Positions 43,991 to 54,400 of a stretch of DNA of 64,000 nucleotides are shown here, one piece after another. Source of the stretch: Neoscytalidium dimidiatum (Eukaryota > Ascomycota > Dothideomycetes > Botryosphaeriales > Botryosphaeriaceae); assembly GCA_037367355.1 (NCBI GenBank), contig CM074695.1, forward strand, positions 1,240,001-1,304,000, given 5' to 3'. Position 1 is the stretch's first letter; every line of letters begins with the position of its first letter. Made by a program: the position numbers and the translations under genes. Below the pieces are notes generated by a model. It saw only the letters and a list, made by a program, of their open reading frames with translations, searched no databases and was not told the DNA's origin.

Positions 43991-44596
43991 AAATGGTATA
44001 GCTTGGGGGGAATTTCGGGTGGTTTGGCTAGGTAGATTGGCTATTGTGGCGAACAAGAAAAGTTTTATGGATTTTTTTTTGGGGGGGGGGGGGATTTCAT
44101 TCAAAACATTTCGAGAATTCAGTTGATGTGCGAGCAAAATAGACATGTTTGGTGCCATGTCTGTGATGATATCGATTCAAAAGCAATGATGAAGCTCGTT
44201 CCCTTCCCTTGTGGGATACCTGATTTGTCCATTAACTCCTACAGATGCTGATGGTAGTGGCGGCTGTTTGCGGAATTGGGTATTGGTGCGCCCGATTTGA
44301 ATGATGAACGAATAATGTAGACGCTCAATGCTCGAATCGGATGATGAATGTCTGATTGGGATGATGATGTGCCGACTTTTGCGGTCTTAGGTTTTGAAGT
44401 TGTTTGGAGCCTTGACTGTCGTGTCGTGCTCTGGTAATATTGAGGAGTTGGCGGCGCTTGTGCTCTACAAATATCATCATAAGCGATTTCTGCAATGTCG
44501 TGGGCAGTCGAGGCAGTCGTCCGGACGGAGATGTGAGGCGACATTTCCATCAGGACGGCTGCTTCGACTGACCCCAGGAGCAAGATCTTCCAAAAC
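43991..44596. other. convergent 3' region with T9G13 tract and a possible exon
   Basis: A run of nine T and thirteen G lies at 44072-44093. On the minus strand the frame 44583-44239 (VEAAVLMEMSPHISVRTTAS; THDIAEIAYDDICRAQ-like) reads as coding and follows a GTAAGT donor at the end of the gene at 44597, but no acceptor in the right phase except a weak one near 44445 was found. Confidence 0.35.
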
Positions 44597-44959
44597 TTAC
44601 CAGTAGAAGCCGTTCTCCAGGTCGCTCAGCAAGACCAGGACCCTCTCCTCATGATGGAGAGCCCAGCTATTCCATATGTGAATCAGGTCCGCCCTCGAGA
44701 ACCCGTGCCACCGGTTCCTGAAGTTGGTCCTGTTCCACATATAGTGCCAGGTCCGCCTGAATGCGTCCAGGCAGCGCTCCGTGAAGCGCTCGAGGCGCTG
44801 GAACTGGCTCTCCAGCTCCTGGTTCCTCTCACGGAGAGCCCGGACTTCCCTGGAGAGGAGAGCCAATTCCAGGTCCTTCTTCTCCAGCGTTTCGGAGAGG
44901 GCCCTGATCTCGGCGCGGAGCTCGACAACGTCGGCGGCGGCGGCAACGGAGAACGACAT
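44597..44959 (-). CDS. small coiled-coil protein
   Basis: 120 residues from ATG 44959. Residues 12-62 form a clear coiled coil (LRAEIRALSETLEKKDLELA and LSREVRALRERNQELESQFQ), followed by an aromatic-rich part (FRRTWHYMWNRTNFRNRWHG) and a short end NGFYW. The stop overlaps a consensus donor (TACTG-GTAAGT), so the protein may continue through a further exon in 44583-44239. No family recognised; the dimeric coil next to a Trp-rich patch suggests an interaction module. The upstream frame to 45136 is not preferred because this ATG has good context and precedes the coil directly. Confidence 0.6.
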   Translation of the reverse strand: MSFSVAAAADVVELRAEIRALSETLEKKDLELALLSREVRALRERNQELESQFQRLERFTERCLDAFRRTWHYMWNRTNFRNRWHGFSRADLIHIWNSWALHHEERVLVLLSDLENGFYW

Positions 44960-45157
44960 GTCGGCGGAGAAGGAGTTGGAGATGAAAAAAAACCTTTCTG
45001 GAGGCGGAGAGCGGAGAGACGGCGCGGGAACGGAGTTGGAGGCGGAGGCGGAGATGTCGTTGTTCTGGGGAGAGTGCTGTGCGTCTCGCGCAAAATATCT
45101 GTTGTTGTTTTGAGATATCACGTGCATGAGTATCACTTCGGGACGTTGATGCTGCTC

Positions 45158-46782
45158 TCAGTCCGGCCGCAAAGCCCGCAAATCAACATTCAGGTTGCGC
45201 AGCGCAATTACACGCTTGATACCGAACGGTCCATACGCATGGCTATCCTCTCCGGACCAGATATGCTCCATGACCTTGATTACCGTCGTGATGAAGGCTG
45301 GCTTGAAGCCTGAGTTACGGATCATGGCCTTGAAGGTCCGGCGCTGCTCCAGCTTGCGCGTGCAGGAGCCTACGATAACACAGGCCCACATGATAGTGGC
45401 GCTGACAACGCCTCCCATCCTGAATTGCTCCACGATCCGGTAGAACTCGTCCACGATTGGGTCTATCTTCTCGTGCAGGGCTGCATCAGGAGGTCGAGCT
45501 CCATGAGCGACGATATGGATATTCAAGAGACAGGCCTGGTGAAGCATTTGGCATGCCAGGAGGTTCATATCAGCTTCGTCCGCGCCCTTCACTGAACCGT
45601 TCACGGTGGCTTCGATGGAAATTGCAGAATCACGTTTTTCTTTCTTTGCCTGCTCGCGCCCGTCAGCCGGTTCTGAGGGCTTCGCGTAGATATTGTCGTC
45701 GTCACTAACAAGCAACTCCACCGCCCGAGGTGCTTCGAGCAGCACGGGATATGAGAGGCGGAAGGCAAAGCCAAACCGCATACGTAGCTCTTCAAGGGAA
45801 TGCAACGCAGGCATGAGGACGCGACCGTCGAGGGAGACGCCTGGGACATCCTTCGATAAGGACATAACGTATGAGACTGTGGACATGTAGCCAAAGTACT
45901 CAAGGAGGAACGACATGAACGTCCAGTCACTGTTCCGGCGGACGTCCTGGGTGTACAACCGTATCAACTGCCGCGCCCCGCTACGATGGACAGAAAAGGC
46001 CTTGCTGGTGTCTCCGTAGTTCAACTGACACATGATCAATGAGAGCGCGTTTGAGCACGGGTTGAAATTGGTCTTACCTCGAAGTTGCAGAACAACAGTA
46101 CGGTCAGCAACATGGCCGCAGTATCTGGATTCCTTCCCTGCACGGAAGATTCCACTCGATCGCGGAGGGCCCTCACGGCGAGCCCGTAGTGGTACCGCGC
46201 TCGGAAGTCGGCGTCAGGGAGCGTCCCCCGCATATACGAGGCGCTCAGGGAGATCAGCGCATGCATGGCCATGTCATCGCCGAGCACCATCGGCGCCACG
46301 ACGTTGACCGCAGAATCGCCTGGCAAGAGCTGGAAGAAGGTCGAGTCCAGGAAGGCCTCGAACAGCAGGGCGGCGCCCGGTATGCGCAGCACGTCGCTCG
46401 GCTGGCGCGGCGCGTAGCTCATGAGTATCGCCTCGGCGGAATGGCGCCGTACAGGCGTCTTCGACCCCGCAGGAGTCATCAGGCCGCATTCATGCCGCCG
46501 CGCCGCGGAGTCGTCCCCGACCAAAGTCTCGGAGACCCTGCGGCGGGGCGAGCCGTTCCGTGCGCATCCCTCGATTGTGGGGCGGCTTTCTTCGCGCTTC
46601 TTGAGCCACTTAGACACTAGATTCGCAGTGCCGACGGGCAGATTGACTCCTTTCGGATGGCATGGAGGTGTTGGCGGCGGGCTGGGCGGCGTCCGGAGGC
46701 GCGACTCCCTGACGGGTAGCTCGCCGACGCCGTTGCGGGCGCCGATCGGGAACCCCGCGAGGGCTGACTGCTGTGCGCCCAT
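45158..46782 (-). CDS. fungal-specific transcription regulator (PF11951-like), no zinc cluster
   Basis: Model on the minus strand: 46782-46078 and 46024-45158 (53-nt intron, GTAAGA to GTCAG, phase 0), 523 residues. Residues from about 130 to the end match the helical Fungal_trans_2 domain: GAALLFEAFLDSTFFQLLPG, an ALISLSASYM helix, then RSGARQLIRLYTQD and EELRMRFGFAFRLSYPVL. The N-terminus (Pro/Arg-rich, SPPPTPPCHPKGVNLPVG) has no Zn2Cys6 cluster, so it probably acts without direct DNA binding or has lost that exon. A KKREES/RRRVSE basic segment could be a nuclear signal. The frame start at 46782 is the first ATG; an upstream exon with the zinc cluster was looked for in 46783-47100 and not seen. 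Confidence 0.8.
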
Positions 46783-49750
46783 GGGGTTGGGGATACGTTC
46801 GTTTTCGTTTTCGGCGATCGGGTCTCTTCTTGGCAGCTTCGCCGCCAGAATAACGACGTGTGGAGGAATTGGGGGAGAAAGTCAAGGAATGGTGGTTTTT
46901 TGCGCACTCCGCAGTAAGACTGAAAAGATACGTACGTTAAAATGGCGCGCCCCCCGCATTAAAGCGGTCGGAAGGCCGCCGTCTGGTTTAAGAGCGTGGG
47001 GGAAAGGGGTTGGCGCTGCTTTAAAATGCGCTTTTTCTGAGGGCCCGCAATTAAACCTTATCATGTCCAGTTGTCCATGCGCGCGAGTCAGCCTTGTCCC
47101 CCACAGCGTAGTGATGCTCCTATACACATAAATATATAGCCTCTCCCTACCGGTTCTGCTTCAGAGTGCAGCTAATAACTCTCCGCTTCGCATTCACCGG
47201 CCGTCCATGGTCACGAAGGGTGGGAATGTGGGAACAAGGCCCTTTGATATCACCGGTTGGTGACGGAGATAGGCGAGCGAAGGCGAGAGTGATCCTAATT
47301 TAGAAATTTCCCAGACTCCCGGCCAAGCGAGGTATTTTCGGCGAACTGACTACAGCGCTCTGCTCAGCAGATACTCTTCTGGACCAGATTCGTAAACCCG
47401 CCCAGTTCGAGCTACGACAAGCAATCAGAAGCCCTGCGCGAACCGGCTGTTCCGAGCATGCATCAGGAGACGGAGCCCCAAAGAGCTGGTTCATGGCAAT
47501 ATCCGGAGAGATGAGAGCCACTGGAACAGCAGGCAGAGGCGCTTGTACCGGGATGGTCCAGCACCGTCACCCTGTACACAGTATAATGCGAAGCGAATTG
47601 GAGGCGCAGCAACTTCAGCAATAATTGACTGCACCGCGCTCATTGCTTATTGGGACTCGCGGTGGGGTTAGCGCCTCGCTTCATCGACCAGGGTGTGGAA
47701 CCGCCACTCTTCGTCCTCGCAAGCCATCCCTCTACGTACATCATCTCAAGGCGCTCGAGCAATCGCCATGGCCGACGCCCAGAGCGTCTCCGCCATCCGG
47801 GCCTGGTCGGATCTGACTTCACCAGTAACAAAGCAGTGTCCACTCTTCCTGGCAAATGCTGACATGTATTTGCAGCCGCACCGAGGATCTGCACCATGGC
47901 GCTCGCTCGAATCGCCCCCGAACAACCTCATTAGTGATCTCCCCCGGACTCTTCCGAGGTTGGATCGTGCGGTGCCAGTGAGGACGCCCAAATGCTCGCA
48001 GCATCAACGAAAACGCTGAGCGTCTCGGCCCCCCCGACTCACCGAATGCTCCACGCCGCCCGCATCCTTCCCACAGCCCGCTCGGTGGTCCCAGGCCAGA
48101 ATCGCTTTCCGCCGGACAGAATCCTACGCCAGCTGTATTGCCTGGACAGCTGCAACTGATGGGCCTGGACGAGGACCGAGCACGAAGCTCGAGGCGACGA
48201 TAGGGCGACTTTGGTACGCAGGATCATTCCGCAGTCTGTCATCAGTCTTACCGATCACAATGAAATGCTCCGATAAGCACGCGACGGGCGCGGAGGTGGA
48301 CGCGGAGGGTGGACACGGAGGCGGACACGGAGATGTGGCGAGTCCGAGTGGGGGCCACTTGAGCGGAATATGTCGGGCTCCACATGGGAATAAAACAACG
48401 ATACTACGCGAACACACTGGTGGACGGCCATCGCCGCGGGGAATTTCAAGCACAAATTCCCATCATCTTGAACCCTTGCATAGCAGTCCAGGGGCTTGAT
48501 CAGTCGGCAATGACAGTGGCACCACTGATGTCTTTGAAGGGGAGGCCAAAGAAACCATTCGCAAGACCGAAAGCGCAATAGTATTGTTCCAGGGTTTGTC
48601 CAATCATGCCTCGCAAACATTTTTAGTCCGTCTTATTGAATCAGATTCGACGGAGGCAATAAAAGCGGATTGATGTGACAATATCTCCATTTAGTGCGGT
48701 ATGTGCGGTGCATGCTGCGCTTTATTATGAAAGTTCAGGTGTGTTTATCAATTGACATGGGATTGCAGTATTTGAGAGCCAGAGGGTGTAGGATTCATCT
48801 CACTTGGCTAGATTTCGAGACCAGTCAACAGTCAGACGAATAAGATATATCGAATATGGCTGCGGCAAGTATTCTCTGAGTGAGAACTTTCTTTGCCCCA
48901 GAACAACTGAAAGGTTTGAATTCCACTGGATGATCTTACTAAAGCTTTCATGTTTGTCTCTAGGATGAGTTGAAACTTGTTACTTTGCGCTCTGCTTTGA
49001 AGATGCGTGCAAAACGTGTTCTGGGGGAAAACAACAGTTGGGGCGTGCCTACAGCGTCCACCCAGGCGCGATTACCACAATCTCGCCTCTCAGATGCCCG
49101 CCAGGGTAGACATATAACGGGCATTGACGATACAGTGCAAAAGGCTTCCCAAACGAGAGCAGACCCCTTCAGCTGATCGCTCGGCTGATGCGTGATCCAG
49201 GACATCAGCGTGCCATAATACCTCCTCACAACTGTTCACTATTACGTGCCATAATAAACGTGGCTAATAATCTGGCCGTGTGAGGAGACTTGAGATCACA
49301 GAAAAGCACGACTGTTGCTCTCACTTAAAAACATTTTTCCGTCGCGCCCCTTGAAAGGTCCGCTACGAGGTCATCCTACGAATCATTGGCGGTACAAGCA
49401 CGATTTGCCTCATTGCTTGGAAATGGAAATAGCGACTAGCCTCGAGCGCTACAGCTGTTCCAGGGATATCTCAACATCTCCGTGCTCCTTTCGCGTGGCC
49501 AATGCACCGTTCCACAACCAATCGAACCTCCACGTTACATTCGATGTGGTTCCTCGCGTGCAGACAACACCTTGAATGAAAGGCATGTGGCCGAAGCAGA
49601 AGTTCAAATAGCCGTCTTGAGCAGTCACCACCCGTGTTGCTGCGGAAACAGTCACAACGCTAGCCCGAACCAACACTTCAAGGCTGATTCTTGTACAGCG
49701 CAGAGGCTTTCCAGAGGCGTGGACTAGGCAGGAAGGTCTGCCCGGACACA
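46783..49750. other. gene-poor stretch
   Basis: Overlapping frames of 60-121 codons in all directions, none with domain or splice support. A short minisatellite at 48292-48331 repeats GGAGG(T/C)GGAC(A/G)C three times. Upstream region of the regulator is at its left end. No sign of mobile-element proteins. Confidence 0.45.
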
Positions 49751-49779
49751 GCAACAAACACTCACGTGCCCGAAAACCT

Positions 49780-50220
49780 GGCCACCCTCATACAGGGTCC
49801 AAGGCCACAGGCACGCGCCGCGCGTGCCCTCCCCTTCCCTCTCCCTATAAAAACCCTCCCTCCCCCCCTCTATCGACCTTTTCTTTCTTCTTCAGCTCTC
49901 TTAGCCTTCTGGCTTTGATACCCACGCAGTGAGGTTCTTGTCAGACTGATAACCTGGCACCCCTCTACGGAGGGTCTTGTTCTCCCTCAGTTTATGGAAA
50001 TTGGACTGGGCGACTGGGCACTGCCTTCGCCGACCCTGGCCACGGTGTCGCTCGTATTGCACTACTTCGAGCTGACGCGAATATCTTTCTTTTCGTTGAT
50101 GTCCTGCCTGGAGCGGGACCTTGAGGAAGAGATCTTTTCTTGTTGGCTAGCGAGGACGGACGCCGCTCGTGGTGGAGCACGGAGTGCCAGGTGCTCCGCG
50201 CTGTCGGGGTGTTGAAGTTC
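49780..50220 (+). repeat. dispersed TATA-leader repeat, copy C
   Basis: Plus orientation: TATAAAAA at 49846-49853, a C/T-rich leader with TTCTTCAGCTCTCTTAGCC, then GTGTCGCTCGTATTGCAC at 50046 (200 nt downstream). An ATG at 49994 opens a 73-codon frame across the block (MEIGLGDWALPSPTLATVSL) that ends at 50215. Same order and spacing as copies A and B, in the opposite orientation. If translated it would be a short protein with a weakly hydrophobic centre; comparison of the three copies does not prove selection on protein. Confidence 0.65.
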
Positions 50221-50771
50221 AGTGAAGTTGCTAGTACCTTTGGAAGATCGCGCGCCGTGTTGTGTTATCGCGATGCACGCGTCGTGATGTGGGGAGAGGC
50301 GGTCTGCAGTTGCGACGGACACTGGACTGCAATCACCGCGCCGATCCAGCGGCGATGACGAACTGGCTGGCTCGCTATAGCACCTTATCCCAGATCATGA
50401 TCAGGCTGTTCTGCGCCACGTAGCCTGCATTATCTCCGCTTCGGGTCGCTCAGTCCTTCGTTGCGTGGAGCTACCTCTGCCACAAAAACTACGCCGCAAC
50501 GACACCGACGAACTGCGAACACATAATTGGATTTTAGAATTGTTAGAGAGTTGGCTAGAGTGGCCGTGCAGAGGCATGGCTTCAGTACCTCCTCGAGTCT
50601 CGTCACTTGGTCATGGTCTGTTCGAGACTGGCTCCGATGTTGCTTCCATTCTCTACCGTCAAAGCTTTCGACCAAACGGTTACTACTCAAGACTATATCC
50701 CATAGCGATTGGACTATCGTTCCTCATTGCCTGGTCTGCAGGAGTCCAAGGACAAAATCTCGATACGCATC
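50221..50771. other. intergenic
   Basis: Only frames overlapping the 3' part of the minus-strand gene ending at 50772 and frames below 90 codons. Nothing assignable. Confidence 0.4.
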
Positions 50772-51889
50772 CTAGACCCACCATCCCCAGCAAACATTGC
50801 CGTACTCCTCGAGAATCTTGGCCCTCCTCATTTCCCATATTGCAGTGGCAGTGTCATCGTTTTGAACATTCTCCTGCTGCTTGATGGTCAAGATCCCCTG
50901 CATCCGAAGCATCTCGGTGTGGTCCTCATTGTCCTGGGAAATCAAGATCAGAAGGAGATCGTGAGGCCAAGGCATACCGGCGCGGACCCATTTGCGGTAA
51001 CCATCGAGAAAAGCTGCCCTTGCAGCATTATAACTCATTGCAGTAGGGTCGTGCTCGAGATTAGTTCTAGAGCAAAGGCGCATAATCTCGTCGTAGAAGT
51101 CTCTAGGTGGGAGTAAGCTAATAATGTAACAGAGAAGGGGAAGAGCACTTACATGTATGTCCCCATATGCTGACCGAATCGATTCTCGTGCTGAAAGCTG
51201 CCATTTACTAGCACGTACTCTTCTGCTGGGATGACATGGGTCGTCAGTCCCAAATAGGAGAGTCGTTGATCGATCCTGACGCCGGGAATGAGGCTCACTA
51301 CAACGACCGAGTATGTTTTTTGACGAGCCCAGTCCAGGAGGCATCCCTTGATAGTTTGAGCGAAATTGTGAGAGAAGTGTTGTTCCAGATTGAGGCACAG
51401 CGACACGACGTTGATGTTCAACGTACGCAAATTCGGTAAGAATTGTAGCACCAGGTCCACCCACAGACACCAGGCGCGAGCCACTGAGCGCATGGAGGCT
51501 GCGGATTGTATACCGCCAAACTTAACACAGTCGTAGAAGAAGGTTGCGCATTGGAGGCGGGCTGCGAACCCACGGTCAGCCACAATGCGACGGTAGACCG
51601 GGCGGCAGACCAGCGGTTGCTCAACCAGTTCGCCTGGGATGAATTTGCCAACCAGCTGGGCGGTGCGAAGAAGCTCTTCCTCATATTCGGCCTTCACCTG
51701 CTTGCAGACCAAGAGGAGGGAGCGTGCAGGACCGGTTGACAACGCGTCAGCGAGGTCAGGGCGTGGCGAAGCGTATCTGTTGCCAATTGCAGGAATGAGC
51801 TCGTGTGATGCAGTCAAGTAATAGTGGTATATTTCGTCGCGTAGCTCTCGAGCGAGGTCGAGGAAACAAACGCGGGCTGGTGTGGACAT
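50772..51889 (-). CDS. 2EXR/F-box-like fungal protein, two exons
   Basis: Model on the minus strand: 51889-51153 and 51117-50772, 360 residues. The N-terminus (FLDLARELRDEIYHYYLTAS, then ARSLLLVCKQVKAEYEEELL) is the common fungal variant of an F-box-like module, widespread and often expanded in Dothideomycetes. The middle is leucine-rich (LPNLRTLNINVVSLCLNLEQ). The join GTYI|LLPPRDFYDEI is required because unspliced translation stops directly after the donor GTAAGT. The intron is only 35 nt (GTAAGT to TTATTAG), unusually short. Role: probably substrate recognition in ubiquitination, by analogy only. Confidence 0.78.
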
Positions 51890-52421
51890 GGCTGCGGTGT
51901 CGAAATTTGCGCTGAGGAGAGGTTCGGTGGTCGCAATGGAAGGAAGAGCTTGTTAGTGAAGTATTTGAACGTACTGAGAGGTTCAGCACTTATGAGACTT
52001 TTGCCTGCTGAGGGTGCGTGGGCTCCGCTTAATTATGGCTTGTTGAATGATCACATTTCAAGGCTGGAGCGGATCTTCCGCGTGTTACCTGGCTGATCCG
52101 CCACCGCGCGCAAACATCATTGTTGCGAATGAACGTGTTCTGACCAGTCATCCGTACAGCAGCTCACCAAAATAAGGCAATAAGACAATCCATGCAGCTC
52201 AGATCAGCGAAATCGGGTATTAGACGATGCATGAGTGATGCCGAAGGAGCGTGGCCGAGTCATCTCTTCCTGGGTCCACCTCACAAGCGCTCAAGAAGCT
52301 TCAAAATCCTCGACGTGTGCAGCCTGGAAGGGATACTATGGTGCTGTACGCACCTACCTGAGTGGTACTCTGCATCTGCTGTTTCCTCACTCGGGGAAGC
52401 AGGCGGGGTCAAGAGCTGGCC
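51890..52421. other. divergent upstream region
   Basis: Lies between the minus-strand gene starting at 51889 and the plus-strand gene starting near 52422. A 162-codon frame (52192-52680) overlaps the latter in another frame and is its shadow. Promoter elements not identified. Confidence 0.4.
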
Positions 52422-52970
52422 ATGGCCAATCCCACCCCATGTCCTTTCACACAACAAACGCCCCCTGCTACACAACGCTCATCCTCTATGCATCGGCTCG
52501 AGCTGCCACTGGACAAGACCTACCGTGCTCTATACTCTCATCCTCCGCAAGATCCGACAACCGCACGTCCTGGTCCGCCCATCTTCGCTCAGCAAGCTAC
52601 CCTCATCGAGGTGCCGCAACTGCCACGACCTGCACAAGCGTCACTGGTTCAGTACGCCGACTTCGCTCCCCAAGAACTGACTGCTCTCGAAATTATGCCT
52701 CCTCGCCAACCCTGCAAAGCCACCGCCAGCTGGGGAGTCTGCGACCCGTCCTGGTTCTTTGGTGTCATCGCGTTCGGCATCCTCTTTGGCCTAATGCATC
52801 CTCCCCGTGTCCGTAACGGCCATGCTGGCGTTCCTGGTCCGCCTCCACCTCCTCAAGTTCAGCCAGCTGATGTCGAGATGGCTCCGGCCGGTCGTCCAGC
52901 GAACCGCCCCCGCCGCCATCGCCTGGCGCCTCCGGACGAGGGCTATGAAACTGACCGTGAGGACAACTGA
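52422..52970 (+). CDS. small single-pass membrane protein
   Basis: Single exon, 182 residues from GCCATGGCC (52422); the frame is open 20 codons upstream, but without an ATG. Residues 1-90 are Pro/Gln/Thr-rich and probably exposed on one side of the membrane. One membrane helix lies at about 110-125 (WFFGVIAFGILFGLM), preceded by WGVCDP. The C-terminal tail is Pro/Arg-rich, then acidic (PPDEGYETDREDN). No signal peptide. Tail layout resembles the small membrane protein at 14.8 kb only in general. Function unknown. Confidence 0.55.
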   Translation: MANPTPCPFTQQTPPATQRSSSMHRLELPLDKTYRALYSHPPQDPTTARPGPPIFAQQATLIEVPQLPRPAQASLVQYADFAPQELTALEIMPPRQPCKATASWGVCDPSWFFGVIAFGILFGLMHPPRVRNGHAGVPGPPPPPQVQPADVEMAPAGRPANRPRRHRLAPPDEGYETDREDN

Positions 52971-54030
52971 GAGCGTGAGGGAGTGGACACCTGTCATATG
53001 TCGCATGGAAAAACCTGCACCTTGACCCCACGCGTCATACTTCGTTACGCAAGTGAGTTTACATCAGTCCTAAGGATGAACACACACTGATAATTCTGTC
53101 ATTCAGACCGGCCTGTACCCACGCACAGTGGCCTGGAATTCCGCTTTTTTGTGATACAGTTTCCGGTCTCTCAACTCCAATTTCGGCATAGTTACAGGTG
53201 AGCAGGATCCTGCCACTAACGTGCTCTCAGGGCTGACTTTGTCTCAATGGCATTATAGAAGTATCTCAATACGTTCTACACCTGCTTAGTAGTCGAACTT
53301 TCCTTTCTCGCTTGCTGGTCATATTGTTCGCGCCGCTCTCTACTGTGAAAAGTGGCTTGATCATGGAGATTATGGGGAAAGCACTCAGCGGCAGCCGTGA
53401 AAGCTTGCTTTATGATGCGGAATGCACTTGCAATATGTAGTCACAAGAGGACATTGTTACAAATTGGCGAGGAGTAGCTAAAGGGGAGGCAAAGTTCTCT
53501 CATGAATTTATTATCGTCACGTTCACTCTCTCGCACAGCTGATCCTGTGACTATGAAACCTTTCATGCTCAGTCAAGAAATACAACAGCTGTAAACACCA
53601 TATCGAGAAATCGGATGCATGGCAGCTTTTGGGGAGTTCTGAAGAGTATTGCTCGAGTAGTGCCGTAATAGATCCTTGTGACTTCAAATTTGGCGCATTC
53701 AGAAACGATAGCATGGGCTACTGATCGAGATTGGCAACCATCGTAATGGGGAGATATCTTATTTGGGGGAAGCCGGCGTGTCATGCGCGCGTAAGTTGAC
53801 ATCACTGCTCCATAGGAAACTGCTTCCGTCGCCTGCATCACGGATCTATATCCAAATAGATATCCACGTGCCCTTTCCCATATTCACATGGATGGCCTAG
53901 GGACCAGGCCAAACTTCCAAGCGGCTGCTTTCGGCATAAGCATATGCAGGGTCCGTTTCTGTGATATGGCTTCTGGCCTGCTGACTGGCGCCCAGAGCAT
54001 GGCAGCTGCCTCCTCGCGAGCTAATTGTTT
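52971..54030. other. intergenic
   Basis: No frame over 90 codons, no splice-supported coding. Nothing assignable. Confidence 0.45.
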
Positions 54031-54400
54031 ACATGCATGCATTGTCGATCACCAGGATCTGCGCATGCGACTGCGGCTGCCTGTTTCTTCTGGCCTACGC
54101 TCGTGCAGCTGATCACCAGCCGCTTCGCAATCCGCCCTATATAAACCATCCTCCCCAGCACATGTTGCTCCTCTTTTCTCTCTTTCTTCTCCAGAATTGT
54201 AGCTACTTCCGGTGCAGGCCATTGGAATATTTAAGCTGAAAGGTGGAGGAGGTGCACCCTTCGACACCGACCTGGACATGGCACCACTGACTGGCTGCCT
54301 TTTGGCTTGTGTCATCGCAGTGGATGGCTTCGGCCTTTGTTGTTCAAGATTGAATTCTGTACCTGGCCCGGCTGACTACTAGAGCTCGTCGTCAGCCGGA
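54030..54400 (+). repeat. probable diverged copy D of the TATA-leader repeat
   Basis: TATATAAA at 54138-54145 is followed by a C/T-rich leader with CTCTCTTTCTTCTCCAG and, 171 nt downstream, GTGTCATCGCAGTGGATGGC at about 54309, which partly matches the conserved block of copies A to C. An upstream CATGCATGC also recurs. A 34-codon frame starts at an ATG near 54278. Homology is likely but not as clear as for the other copies. Confidence 0.4.

Noticed and set aside
42963..44126. 387-codon plus-strand frame spanning leader and coiled-coil gene
   Set aside because: Overlaps the gene at 43508 in another frame; becomes Arg/Pro-rich exactly where the true gene begins, and has no plausible start context.
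43442..44158. 238-codon minus-strand frame
   Set aside because: Antisense to the coiled-coil gene at 43508-43990; composition artefact and no sensible start.
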